Shown: positions 22,421 through 32,970, counted from the stretch's first letter. The stretch: DNA of 64,000 nt from Blastobasis lacticolella (GCA_905147135.1 LR990044.1:19289622-19353621), one strand, 5' to 3'. The notes: generated from the letters alone by a model not told the origin. Program-made: numbers and translations.

Positions 22421-23724
22421 TACAAAAGAAAAGGGATAATATTTGCCTGCATATTTCATGACTCGATTAGGAGATGGAATTTTTAATTGGACGGACGGTG
22501 GCGCGGTCAGTCCCTGTCTGGGCAGGTGGCTGAGTTTAGCTTTAATATCCTGCCTATTAGAAGGTCCTAGCTTTTTGGGAATTAAGTATTCACACGCCTT
22601 TAAGTATTTTACCGTGTCACACAAACACAGTAACTTATCGTCCGGCTTACTCGTTACGATATTTATAATAATAATCAACTGACTATTATTTACAGCTTTC
22701 TGAAGTTGACCCCAATATTGTTTCGTAAGTAGTAGAAGTAATAAAAGTGTCCCGTAGCAAACTCTACGTTTGCTACGCGCGTCGTAGCTTCCTGCCCGCC
22801 GCCGTAGTAAACCGATTTCTAAAAAGAGGAAAGCGACATAATTTACAGTCGTAAATCATGACAAAGTGTACTTTATACTGTTGTGTATTTCTATTTGTTA
22901 ATAGAACTCTGTGTAAAGATATGTCTCAGTGTAAAGTACGTTTCAATAGATAGAGACTTTAGAAGAACAATTATTATGATTTGTAGATTAATAAGATTGT
23001 GTGTGGATAATACATTGCATAAGTTAATTCATTTAATTTTCTGTGCATAATACTTATCGTCTACTTTTGTACTTACTTGAAACATACATAGACTTCAAGA
23101 TATCGGCAATCGTAGTATACCTACAAATACTTGAAACCTTGTTGCCCCATTGCCACATTTTTCTCTCTCTCTGAAGCTCCAAATACTCCACGCACCTACA
23201 TATAAAGCACTCCAAAACGCACCGCAAACGAATCATCGGCCCATTCGGAGCCTTAAAAAGAGCCCGCAAAACGAATGCCTCCAAAACAAATTGGCGGAGT
23301 CGCGCTGCGAAACTCTTATCACGTAGAAATGTTCACGTAGACGTAAACGCCACTAGATCTTTCACTCTCACTCGGGAAAGTTTGCCGGCGTTTTTTTTTC
23401 ACCCCCCGCCCGCCCCCGGCGTTATTTTACTTAAGTCTCTGAACTTATCTCGGTCGGCCCTTGACTTTAATAAGTTTTATGAGTGTCAGACGAGACTTAG
23501 CGGTGGGAATGGCCCGAGAAAGAACTCTGTCATAATTGTTTCCCGAATCGCTGCGTTCGATTATTGAAATTTTCGGGGGCAAGATTCGGAGCGTCGCTTT
23601 TTTCGTCGTTTCTCTTTTGTTTCGTTTCGCTGTTGTTTTCCGGTGTGGTATGTGGCTGTGGCTTCGATATGTTGATTACGAATGATATGGTCACGTCGTG
23701 GGCAGTTTAAATTCTTTTTTTTAA
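22421..23724. other. Unassigned stretch with a short perfect hairpin
   Basis: CGTAGCAAAC (22753-22762) and GTTTGCTACG (22768-22777) form a perfect 10-bp stem with a 5-base loop. 22,790-22,830 and 23,330-23,440 are locally GC-rich. No gene recognised. Confidence 0.35.
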
Positions 23725-23800
23725 TAATGGAGGGATTGAACCGACCAAGCGGATCACCTGGTGGTAAATGATCACCGACCCCCATGGTTACCCGCTACAT
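23725..23800 (+). repeat. Dispersed repeat G fragment
   Basis: GCGGATCACCTGGTGGTAAA followed by TGATCACCGACCCCCATGG matches the core 'cacctgatggtaagcg.tcaccg' seen at 30845, 60236 and (inverted) 62580. It is a widespread lepidopteran repeat core. Confidence 0.6.
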
Positions 23801-24172
23801 CAGGAGTAAGAATGCTGAATGATGTTGAATTTTGATGTTGTGGTATGACGTATAATTGACTAGACTGTGAGTAGAATGAGACGTTATTTAAAGAATGGAA
23901 GAAGAAAAGAAAGTATATTTATCCGAAGACACGATGTTTACTTCAATTTTAATTTTAATACGCAGATATTGTACGAAAACAATACTATTTTATTGTCGTA
24001 CTCTTATTAAAGTGTCTAATAAGTGTCATTCACACTTTTACAAATTAAAAAAAATAGCCACCAGCCTTCACGCTATGAACTCGTACATACTCAGCTCAGC
24101 ATCATCCCGTTTCCCGCACCATACGTGCAGTCATATAAATATGCTGCCACAGCACTCTTAAAAGCCTTTTAG
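23801..24172. other. Unassigned stretch
   Basis: AT-rich then balanced; it ends in the acceptor-like CCTTTTAG of the exon candidate at 24173. Confidence 0.3.
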
Positions 24173-24320
24173 CCCCTACGCTTGACCAAACATGCTGGGA
24201 TAGGCTGGACATCCCTAAAGACTGCGTGGTCATCTCAGGCCGGTCAAACACTGAAAACAACCTTGAAAATGACGTTGTCCCTTTCAGCTCCAAACAAAAT
24301 TGGGACGCAAATAGAGATGG
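24173..24320 (+). CDS. Candidate internal coding exon, unknown protein
   Basis: The acceptor AAAAGCCTTTTAG precedes a frame (first full codon at 24175) reading PTLDQTCWDRLDIPKDCVVI, then SGRSNTENNLENDVVPF and SSKQNWDANRDG. The codon pattern is strongly purine-first and the peptide looks like a real polar extracellular or cytoplasmic segment. It stops at TAG (24322) or, more likely, is spliced at ATGG|GTAGGG (24321). No domain is recognised. It lies on the opposite strand to the 21.4 and 26.4 kb candidates, so if those form one gene this would be nested in its intron, which lowers confidence in both. Confidence 0.35.
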
Positions 24321-24333
24321 GTAGGGTTGCGTG

Positions 24334-24349
24334 TTTCCACGTGTGGAAA
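24334..24349. promoter_or_regulatory. Palindromic E-box-like site
   Basis: TTTCCACGTGTGGAAA has 7-bp inverted arms TTTCCAC/GTGGAAA around GT and contains CACGTG. It could bind a basic helix-loop-helix dimer. It sits just after the candidate exon at 24173. Confidence 0.3.
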
Positions 24350-24699
24350 ATTAGGGATGTAATGTCCGATGTACGGCTGTCCCTGTCATGTGTAGTGACG
24401 TATGCGGGAGGGAACAGGGAGGGTAGAGGTGAGGCTGTGTGTGTGGGGTAGTACGGGCTACTCGTCGCTAGGCGGCGTGGGTGGTTCGGAGTTTTCGGAG
24501 GGTTCGGATCTGAGAGGGATCGTGGTTAGGTTATGTTGGGACGGCAAGTTGGAGGAACTTTGTAGGCGCGTAAATGTGTTTTGTCAGAAACTTGTCAAGG
24601 TAGAGATGTGAATACTTTAAATGAGAATGTAGCTACATTTAAGTGAATATTAAAATTCGCCTCACTGTGCACAACAAAGATCTTTATGGACAAGGAGAT

Positions 24700-24778
24700 G
24701 AAGAAAGGCGGACTCCAGGCCCTCACATGCCGCGAGAGAGCACAACCTGAATCGACACCAAGATTATGATGATGAGTA
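24700..24778 (+). mobile_element. SINE family M, tail fragment
   Basis: GGCGGACTCCAGGCCCTCAC, then GCACAACCTGAATCGACACC and a GATGATGAG tail: the reverse complement of the M-family terminus seen at 14924 and 62189. 5'-truncated. Confidence 0.65.
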
Positions 24779-25500
24779 TAGATAGGTACATTTAACAATT
24801 TTCAAGTAAAATTTTTAGTAATTCATGTTATGGCCAATAAAAAAATAAACAACAATACCTATACGTATGCAAGTAGTTTTACTACCGCTAGTACTACTGG
24901 TAATTTTTTTCACCCGTGGTGGTTTTCCATTTTAATTGTTTTCACTGATATGTGTGGTAGAACTACGGGCAATTAAGTTTACTCCTGATTTATTAATATT
25001 GTTAATAATGAAACACTTCGATATTACAAAACCCTTACAAAACCCTTGCAAAGTCAAATCGATATGATAATTTACATGAGGATTAAAACTGACTTCCTTA
25101 CTTGAAGCAGAAAGCATTTAAGAACGACGTTAAACTGATGACAGCTAAAACTTCTTATGCCATAACCGGTAGCTGCATAATTGAACCGCTCGACAATTTT
25201 TTTTCCATCTTCCTCTCCAAAAACAGATGTTGTTCAGCCAGGATGCGAGAAATTGCCCAATTTAAATCACTGTAACATTATATTTGTAAAAGTATCAAGT
25301 TCATGTTGCTACACCGTGATTTTGGTGACATGTATGGTGTTTTTTCAAGTTAGGTGAATCGGAAATATCGTTCGGAAATGTTATTGGGGATGTCATTCTG
25401 CTTAGACTAGTTTACTGTACATTCTGTACTCACGTTTCTACTTTCTGGAGCTTTGTAGATAGTATATGATTAATCTCTAATCATTATCTTTAACTCTAGA
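24779..25500. other. Unassigned stretch
   Basis: AT-rich, no gene visible. Confidence 0.35.
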
Positions 25501-25680
25501 CATAAAATAGGGGTGTTTTATGTTTGACGTGTGTATCTGTGTCTGTAGCACCCGTACGGATGGACCAATTTGAATGCGGTTTTCTCTGTTTGAAATCCAG
25601 TTTGATCAATATGGTTTTTAGCTTTGTTTTATTAAAATCAGTCCATTTGTCTCGAAAATATTTAAGTATATATAAACTTG
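25501..25680 (+). repeat. Dispersed repeat B, copy 1
   Basis: GTACGGATGGACCAATTTGA, ATGCGGTTTTCTCTGTTTGA and AAATCAGTCCATTTGTCTCG occur in the order typical of a non-autonomous element I associate with lepidopteran Helitrons. An inverted diverged copy is at 26712-26850. The frame 25524-25787 is a by-product of the repeat. Confidence 0.6.
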
Positions 25681-26357
25681 GCCGGGGGTTATCCGACTTT
25701 TTCTGTAGGTTAGGATATTATTTTTTTACAAGTTATCATCGTCCTAGTGGTCAATCCCAGCTTACGTCAATGAAAAAAGAAAACTAATTTTTGTACTGAT
25801 TTAAGTATTAGAATAAAAATTAAATGCCAGCAGCCAGGATTGACATTTGATAATGATGATGATAATGACTTTGATAGATATATCTCTAAACCTACAAAGT
25901 TTATTCCTACATCAGCGTATATATTTCATACTAGGGGTATGATGCTTAAAAATATTTGTTGTGTAAGCTAAGAAAATTTGATGTCTAAGTGGTTCAAATG
26001 GACTAGGCCCAATGAATCATTTAATTTTTTTAAATAAACTCGGTAGACTTAACATTTTTGACTGCTATTTTACCTCACCAATTCCCTGGTATGAAAGAGT
26101 GGCTTGCAACTCCTGTTCAACCAGGATCTACTGCGGCGACCCAACTGCCGACTTTTGATACCCAGTGACGCCTACAACAAAAATCATGAAGTAAAAGGTA
26201 TGATTAGGAAACATTGGTTCAGCCTTCCCCTAAAAGGCACCAGAGACAGTGCAAAAAATAGACCTGTCAGGATACATTAATACCTTGTTGCTAACTCAAC
26301 TCAAAAATTTCACATAAATATTAAATAGCCAAACCATCCCTCGACTTCGGCACTCAC
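25681..26357. other. Unassigned stretch
   Basis: AT-rich; includes a short GATGATGATAATGA tract at about 25855 and a balanced segment around 26,090-26,260 with no recognisable content. Confidence 0.3.
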
Positions 26358-26480
26358 CAATACATCTTTCCATGTCTACAGGGTCCCTACAACGGTCTAA
26401 ATATAGCGGAGATAGCTTTCCAAGGACACCGATGGTCGACACGTGTGGGATAAAGTATTGGTGTCGCCATACTTCGGCGA
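26358..26480 (-). CDS. Candidate internal coding exon, unknown protein
   Basis: The minus strand has the acceptor ATGCGTCTGCATCTCAG, 123 open bases, then the donor ATTG|GTGAGT, a strong consensus. The peptide includes AEVWRHQYFIPHVSTIGVLG and KLSPLYLDRCRDPVDMERCI, with two cysteines nine residues apart. Entry and exit are both phase 1, and joining to 21421-21543 restores a glycine codon. The larger minus frame 26296-26706 simply reads through both introns. The plus strand also has a fair acceptor here (TTTCCATGTCTACAG) but no good donor, so minus is favoured. A repeat origin cannot be excluded. Confidence 0.33.
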
Positions 26481-26711
26481 CTGAGATGCAGACGCATACA
26501 TATTCGTATATTATGCTGTTGTGGCTAGTAGAGAAATGAGGAACAGTGAGAGTTGAGATTTGTTGTAACTCGAATTGGTTTGGAGTTGGACTGAGTTTTA
26601 TAGCAATTCTTACTACGTAAACTAACACGCGAAACATTAATATGAGGTATAACAGTGTGGGCGAATGGAAAGAGTTCCGACTGAATATACCTACTTCAGT
26701 ATTCATAACCT

Positions 26712-26850
26712 AACCGGCAGAAAAAGTTGATATTGTCTAAAGTACAAGACCGATTTAAATGAAATAAATATAAGAACCATATTGATTAAACTGGTTTTAA
26801 AATAGACAAAACCCGCATCCAAATCCATCCATTGCCATCGTATTATCGGA
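26712..26850 (-). repeat. Dispersed repeat B, inverted copy 2
   Basis: On the minus strand ATGGATGGATTTGGATGCGG, ACCAGTTTAATCAATATGGT and AAATCGGTCTTG parallel the copy at 25501-25680. Both copies even translate similarly (SLINMV). The downstream LINE fragment appears to start at or inside its edge. Confidence 0.6.
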
Positions 26851-27331
26851 TGTGTTTGGCCGAGACTTAGGACGTGTTCTGTCAACCTACGCTTGTAATA
26901 ACGTAATTAATTATTGTTACCCTGGTATTTCACTAAGAAGTTTGACATTAAAAATATTGGAATTGAAATTTGACAGAAATGATACATTAATAATAACACT
27001 TTGTGATTCACTTCATTATACTAAGCCAGATTTATGTCGTTTTTATGAAGTATTGACCAATCTCAAGAGTATTGGAAAAAACATATTGTGTGCATTTCCT
27101 TACTCTGACAGTTTCAGCACAGTCCAAAATAATAATATAAATAATTTTAATAATTTATTGTACTCCTTGACTTGTTATAGCGACAATATTTCCTTTTTCG
27201 ACATTAATAAATTTCTTCGACAATTTGTTTATTATAGTAGACATCATATCTTCTTGAATAATAGAGAAAGAAAAATGATTGGGAAATTATTAGCATTTAA
27301 TATTTTTAATCCTACTGACATCATAATATAA
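26801..27331 (+). CDS. LINE ORF1 fragment, SGNH-hydrolase-like
   Basis: About 177 open codons, no initiator ATG near the domain start. Order of landmarks: VLSDVFGRDLGRVL (position of the SGNH block I GDS), a hydrophobic strand LIITLCDSLHY, a second strand IGKNILCAFPYSDS, an asparagine-rich segment, then HHIFLNNRERKMIGKLLAF in place of the usual C-terminal Asp-x-x-His block. The block I serine is replaced by valine, so hydrolase activity is doubtful. Lepidopteran CR1/Jockey-type LINEs carry such domains in the protein upstream of the polymerase, thought to act in RNA binding. There are no stops or frameshifts within the frame, suggesting a young insertion. Recognition is by pattern memory. Confidence 0.5.
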   Translation, partial: NRQNPHPNPSIAIVLSDVFGRDLGRVLSTYACNNVINYCYPGISLRSLTLKILELKFDRNDTLIITLCDSLHYTKPDLCRFYEVLTNLKSIGKNILCAFPYSDSFSTVQNNNINNFNNLLYSLTCYSDNISFFDINKFLRQFVYYSRHHIFLNNRERKMIGKLLAFNIFNPTDIII

Positions 27332-27952
27332 ATCTGTTGACATCATAAATTCTATATAGGTAGTACGTTTTGAAATAACTGTCTTTATTATACAAATAAA
27401 TTTGACATCTAAAGCCTGCATAAATGTTTACGTAAGACAAGATTAATATTTATTTGGACCGAAAGGATAATAATTATTATATTCTTCCAAATGTCAAACA
27501 TTCAAAAACGTATTGAATTTTTTTTTTTTAAGTAATACCTACGTATATAAAGAATACACGTTGATATGTTAATTTATAATTATTTTTAACTTCGTTAATA
27601 TGACGTGTAAAATAACTACCTAATAAGTAGGTATTATAAAATTTTCCTGAATTTGTAATTTATGTATGGTCACAATTAAATATATGATTGTCTATAAAAT
27701 ATTATGATAGATTTAATATAACATTAAGTATTATTATTAGCAATAATATTATATCCTTGTAAGAAGGTATAAAGTATAGATGACGGGTGGACCAATATTA
27801 AATTGTCCCCAATATCATGTATGATTTATTATTGGACATAATTATATATATTTTATTAAATTTACATTTATCTGTATGACCATGTATGACGTCAATAAGT
27901 GTATATGTATTATACCCACGTTGAATAAAGAATTTTGAACTTTTGAACTTTT
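26831..27952 (+). mobile_element. 5'-truncated retroelement carrying only a LINE first ORF and 3' tail
   Basis: An open frame (26801-27331) is followed by about 620 bases of AT-rich 3' sequence, AATAAA at 27924-27929, and a terminal duplication of GAACTTTT (ends 27952). The frame reads like the SGNH-type domain of LINE first ORFs, but no reverse transcriptase follows before the tail. The insert therefore looks like a half-LINE, or a retrocopy of a transcript lacking the polymerase. The 5' break falls near inverted repeat B. Confidence 0.6.
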
Positions 27953-28172
27953 GGTCAAATGCCTGGCTAGGTCTTATAAAAAAAAATTATAAGGCGGAGG
28001 TTCTTCCCAAGACGGGTGGTTCAAATTCAATCGGGATCTCCTGCTACGCCCTACCTCGTAACAGGGCTAGCAGATTTCAAGCATATCCTTGAATTGATTT
28101 CCAAACATGCGTAGGCTTTTTCGTTACATATAAGCACTGCATCAACACGTAAAAAGCCTTTTAATCACACCA

Positions 28173-28378
28173 CCCACTAATATTATAAATGCGAAGTTTG
28201 TGTGAATGTTTGTTACCTCTTCACGCCTAAACGGGTGATCTGATTTCGGTAAAATTTAGTAGGTAGCTATACAAGGGTCTAAAATAAGACATAGGCTCCT
28301 ATCTATCCCCCCAACACTACTACTCGCTTGATATAACTGTAGTATACGCGAACGGAGCCGCAGGCGGATACCTATTTC
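28173..28378 (+). mobile_element. Helitron-like short element
   Basis: It begins CCCACTAATATTATAAATGC then GAAGTTTGTGTGAATGTTTG, contains CTGATTTCGGTAAAATTTAG and AAAATAAGACATAGGCTCCT, and ends near ACGCGAACGGAGCCGCAGGC. This is a standard lepidopteran Helitron-type layout. The inverted relative at 35500-35692 shares the internal ACATAGGCTACTTTTTA-type block. Confidence 0.65.
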
Positions 28379-28799
28379 AAACATAAAGCAAGACATAGCA
28401 CCGGACTCCGACTCGGTTCAAAGTGCCATTAATAAGTGGTCCAGTGTCTTATGAGTGTCTCTTTGCACCAAAATAGCCGTAGAATGTTGGGGTGGGTCGT
28501 TACGGATCTATTTTTGTACGGTTACGTGGACTTCGGACACGTGTGTTAAGTGTTTTTCAGTTTTTAATGCGGGAATGTTGCGCTGGTAAGGGTTTTGTTG
28601 AACAGATTTAATGTAAAATTGTATGTAAAATCGGTATTGAACTCCATTAGCTGTTCATAGTGAAACTTGGAAGGTTTCTGCGCACTAAAGTAATAGGATC
28701 CTCCGCCATCGGGAGACGCGAACCGGGCGAACGCTTCATCCTAATGTCGTGGATCTTCCAGCTATCCACACGAGCCGCTTTGGTTTGACCTTTATAATG
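28379..28799. other. Unassigned stretch
   Basis: Contains balanced-GC sequence 28,640-28,790 that probably belongs to the decayed LINE that follows; too degraded to read. Confidence 0.3.
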
Positions 28800-28985
28800 C
28801 GTACGGCTAAGGAATGGAACACGTTGCACGCTTGTGTGTTCCCTGATCATTAGGTATAATCTGGATGCCTTCCAGGCTAGAATGAACAGGCTGTTCCTAG
28901 ACAGGCATCTTCGGACGCATCGTTACTTACCAACAGGGCATCGATTCTGGTACGGAAATCGTCTCAGTTGCAGTAACATTACAAT
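28800..28985 (+). pseudogene. Decayed LINE reverse transcriptase C-terminus (family J2)
   Basis: Frame 1 reads RTAKEWNTLHACVFPD then a stop. After a frame change it continues YNLDAFQARMNRLFLDRHLR. Together these match the usual 'RTAxEWNxLPxxVFP...YNLxxFKxRVNRxL' ending of Jockey/CR1-type polymerases. At least one frameshift and stop make it a pseudogene. A related inverted piece lies at 29400-29560. Confidence 0.65.
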
Positions 28986-29207
28986 TGCATCGCATGTCAA
29001 ACGTGTGATTGTTATTCAAATTACAGATGTTGAGTTGCAACTTTAATGAGTTCGAACTTTTCCACAATTCGTTTTCCGATACTTTAGTTGCATTATGGTT
29101 TTATATGGCTGTTGGTACTCCAAAAAATAAATAAATTACTAAGTTGCATATTTTTTAGTTGTCAAACTGCCTTCAATTCTGTTAACGAAAACGTGTCAAA
29201 GGTCGAA

Positions 29208-29232
29208 CAATAATAATAATAATAATAATAAA
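29208..29232. repeat. (AAT)n microsatellite
   Basis: Seven or eight uninterrupted AAT units, followed by AATAAATAATTTATTTCG. Possibly the tail of an old retroelement on either strand. Confidence 0.8.
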
Positions 29233-29399
29233 TAATTTATTTCGAAAATTTACAGGCAATAAAAATACGATGTATGTAATAGGTATACAGATAGCACAAA
29301 GAATACACATAGTACTGAGGTCAAATACATTGAAACTTCAAACAATGATTATATGTTAATTATTATTATGTTAGTTATGATTATTTGTTAAACAATGAT

Positions 29400-29560
29400 T
29401 TAACTGCAATTTAACTGGGATGATGCTGGGACTGACTCGATACCTCGACGTAGTTATAGTAACATCACAGTTACATTGCAACATAATAACAACTGCATTG
29501 CTCACCAGAATCGGTACCCTGGTGAGATAGCGGTCAAATGCCTGTCTAGTATACAATAAA
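29400..29560 (-). pseudogene. Decayed LINE tail, inverted relative of 28800-28985
   Basis: On the minus strand ACTAGACAGGCATTTGACCG, then CGATTCTGGT, then a cytosine-poor stretch TGCAATGTAACTGTGATGTT parallels CTAGACAGGCATCTTCGGAC ... TCGATTCTGG ... CAGTAACATTAC at 28895-28985. The order is conserved, so the two are inverted copies of one element end. Confidence 0.5.
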
Positions 29561-29689
29561 AAAAAATTAAGGCACAAGTACCTATAATAGTAAACTATGA
29601 TGGGCTTTTAATGATGATGTTGATGTTGAGCGTGTAAATAAATAATACTAATTCAAAGTCAGTCTTACACACCGTTCCGTAATTGATAA

Positions 29690-29825
29690 ACGCAAATGTT
29701 TAAGACAGTCACCGAATGATTGGATCGATACATAACATCATCGCTGCTTCTTGGAGGAAGCTTGAGTCAAGCAATAGACTGTCAGGAAGTAAGTGTGATG
29801 ATGAGCCGAGAAGCGAGAAATCTTC
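29690..29825 (+). pseudogene. Very degraded RTE-type LINE end
   Basis: Translation around CTTCTTGGAGGAAGCTTGAG gives FLEEA, stop, VKQ, stop, TVRK, then a GTGATGATGAG tail. This is reminiscent of the LGEAYVQQWT ending and GAT tail of RTE-clade LINEs (compare 46310-46520). Weak. Confidence 0.3.
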
Positions 29826-30844
29826 ACCTATTAATTCGCCGACGTCAGGTTACCAATACTCGTATTTATGTACATCAATATAGGGATTAAATTTGAACGG
29901 CTTACGGGCTATTTATATCTTACAAACACAATCCTCATTGTTCGTGAGTGAATGTGTGGTAATCTAGTATTTATTATGAGCGTTAGGTAAATACTAATTA
30001 GGATGGATGAGAGGAGCTAGGTGTGAGTCAGTGCGCCTACGATGCGCGGTCTAATCAAGCGTCTGGCCAAATAAGTCAGCGGTAGGCTAGTGTTGGGATG
30101 TGATCTATTGCTTATCGATAGTTCAACTGAAGCGCATTTCAATACAAAAAGATACGCTAAGAGCACGATACCGATAAGCATTTTTAACAGAAATCTAAAT
30201 AAATTGAGATACTTAGAGTAAATTTATTTCATTTCTGTGGATAATACTATAGATAAGTAAAAGTTTTTCGATTACCTTTGGCTTTCTCTATTCAAACGTA
30301 CTTTATTAGATGAAACATGTTTACAATATACTTTAAATATGAAAAAATTATTATATGAGTTTCATCTAGCACGTTGATACCTACATGATAGTTGCTTAGT
30401 TTTCCCGCGATCATTTTGAAATTGAAAATTTCTAAACAGAGCCATACCGCTTATGTTGGGTATTAACGAAACAAAACTCTGCCTCAAGTCGTCTTCAGCC
30501 TTTATGTTGTAATTGAATTTCATATTTATTTAGTTGAGCATGCTTTATCGTCAATCAGAAACACGCTATTTTTGTATAATTTATACAACACATTTGTTTG
30601 TTGGGCGTATGTTTGTATTTTTGTGTAATATAAGCAGTTCGTAGAAGAAACGGATGTTAGAGGTACAACGGATTACTAGCTTATTTGGGCCGGTTAAGGC
30701 TTGAGCTTGGTGGATGTAGAGCAGAATATGGCTTCATTAGCCTTTCCCATTACTACGTATTATAGAAAATAGATAGCAGCGTTTTCCTTTAAGTACTTTA
30801 AATACTGCGATCGCCAATCCGCCTACCAAGCGTGGAGGTTCTGA
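29826..30844. other. Unassigned; contains one isolated TIR
   Basis: TAGTGTTGGGATG at about 30091 followed by TATCGATAGTTC matches the terminal repeat of the 6177-6717 element, but no opposite end was found nearby, so it is a solo end or decayed copy. The remainder is AT-rich. Confidence 0.35.
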
Positions 30845-30992
30845 CGATACGCAGTGACACGCGAGCAGATAGCCAACCTAATAGTAAGCGGTAACTGTCG
30901 CCCATAACATCTACGATTCATGCATTTAAGTTGTGCATGCTCTGTCACTGTGAGGACTAATATGAAATGCCTCATGCCTGTAATTGAGCTAT
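30845..30992 (+). repeat. Dispersed repeat G2, copy 1
   Basis: CCTAATAGTAAGCGGTAACT, ACATCTACGATTCATGCATT and CACTGTGAGGACTAATATGA followed by CATGCCTGTAATTGAGCT match 60236-60380 nearly word for word and 62580-62765 on the opposite strand. Confidence 0.8.
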
Positions 30993-32884
30993 TTATTATT
31001 AATAATATTAATAATGTCGAAGATCCAAATCCAGCAGTGAAATATAATGTGGGTTGGAATGTTAGAGATTATGTAACATTAATGAATGTGCCATAAAAAA
31101 ATAAACATCGATAAGTGCCACCGAACAGCACATCACTAGTGGACTAAATCTCAGGAGTGCGGGGAAGCCTAACATCTCGGTAGTTAATGCTAAATGCAGC
31201 GCCAACGCAGGCGATAAATCCAGTGAAGCCTTCGCATTAATATGGCCAGAAAGTCTGCCCATGACATCTCAGCACTAGCACGTTATGCTCTTTAGTCTCT
31301 AGATTTAGTCTGAGAGTTAGTCCGAGCTAAAGTTTTTAGCTATCCTTTTATTGGTAATGTTAGAAAATATTTTTTTTCCAACAACAAATAATCAGTTTTC
31401 GTTTAATACTGCTTAATGGCTGATATGAGGCATTAAGCACAATTTTAAAGATATGAGCTATTGTAGGTATACTAGGTACTAACACCTGAATAGAATTATT
31501 AGAATCACGTCAGTTGCAAAGGACACAATGCACGTTGCTGTCGACCTTTTAAAAAAGATATTTGAAAACTTGTTCAAAGATATTTGCAAATATTGGTCTG
31601 AATTGCTAATTTTTTTTTGAGTGCGACAAGGATTTCGTATAGCCTATTCAAGGTTTTACCAAAACTTATTCAGTAAGAGTGCATTAACGATTATTAGGGG
31701 CGGTATATGTACAACAGTTAACTTGTACCTATAGTATAGTAACTATTATTATGAAATAAACATATTTCTGTATGTAATGTATTTCGGTTAGGTATTAAGA
31801 GAGTTCTGCCATTACCAACGCCAAGAAAGAAAGTGCTATACCGAAACTCTGCTAACGGAATGTGAGCAGAGTTTCTATATGCATTGCGGTGGACCGATAG
31901 TAGAAAATAATAATAATAAAATATATGAAAATTAGAATATTGATCAAAAGATGATTGGAAGCCGCTTCCATGTTTTAGGTACGGCAGTAAGTAAAGGACA
32001 ATATGATTTACGCTAACTATTTTTCAAAGTTCAAATAGGTACCTTACCTGACAGGTGTATGGGAGTGCAATTAATTATAAATTAAGAAATTCGACAAGCT
32101 CGTCTCCAATTATAATAATCAAACAATTCAACACTGATGGTCAGCATTATACTATCTTCCCACACCCCTCCAGAGCGCCTCTAACCAATTATGAAATAAT
32201 TTAAACAGAAATAATTTAGCCAAAAGGTCAAGATAGACTAATAGAATATCTGCGCTTGCGCCTTAAAACCTTCGCAATGCATCCGTTTGCCCACGCCCAC
32301 GCGTGGACTGTTCCCACAGCTGACTCATCATTGCCCAACTCAATAACTCTCGTTTGTTAATAAGATAACGTCTAAATAATAATTTAGACGAGCCGTCTGT
32401 CTGTACTGATACGAATTTGCATACGCCAATGGGTGTGAATGGGCTATTGATTTCTCAATGGAACTGTTTAACTATACTCATTATCGGCTGGTAAGTATAA
32501 TAGATGTTAGACCCATTGTATTTTTGTAAGGTACAAGCCCACGTCGGGCGGTCTAGAGTTTTGAGTCCTGCGTTGTGCGGCCTAATAAGCTCCACAATGT
32601 ATGTACATGTATGTATATTCACGTATGTATGTCCACGTATGAAGATAGACAGACAGCGGGCTGGGTAATGACGTCCCTGGAAATTGAGCTACTGACAAAA
32701 TGACTAACTGAGAAAATGACTTTTAACGAACAAGACTTTCAGCTAAGTTGACTTTCAAGAAAATGACCTGCCTCGCCAAAAGGCCTGTTTTCTGTGAAAA
32801 CACTGTTTTCATAAAGTTAATTAATTTTTTCTGCTTTTTCAGTATGAATACTAGCGTATAGTATCTGTTGCAAAATTTGCAAGT
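30993..32884. other. Unassigned stretch
   Basis: Mostly AT-rich. The minus frame 31062-31262 is GC-balanced and leucine/alanine-rich but lacks any motif. CGTCTAAATAATAATTTAGACG at about 32370 is a small perfect stem (9 bp). TGTATGT repeats at 32,598-32,640. No gene recognised. Confidence 0.3.
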
Positions 32885-32970
32885 TGCATAATGGAAGAAG
32901 AATGAAGAGAGAGCAAGAAAGCGGACTCTGAAAGTAGCCGGTATTGACCACCTGGATGAAGACGACTTAT
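32885..32970 (+). repeat. Short truncated LINE tail (same family as 6216 and 58857)
   Basis: GAGCAAGAAAGCGGACTCTG, then AGTAGCCGGTATTGACCACC and a TGGATGAAGACGA tail. Diverged; no clear target-site duplication. Confidence 0.6.

Noticed and set aside
22012..22678. Long open frames (115-209 codons) on both strands in the CpG island
   Set aside because: They are open in several frames at once and dominated by Arg/Pro/Ala/Gly, which is explained by GC-rich composition with few stop codons. No domain, signal or consistent splice pair.
25524..25787. 87-codon plus frame with FLCLKSSLINMV
   Set aside because: The same peptide-like string arises from the inverted repeat B copy at 26712-26850, so it is a by-product of a non-coding repeat.
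26358..26480. Plus-strand exon reading (acceptor TTTCCATGTCTACAG, frame with RTPMVDTCGIKYWCRHTSAT)
   Set aside because: It has no good donor before its stop, whereas the minus strand has both acceptor and a GTGAGT donor; kept only as an alternative.
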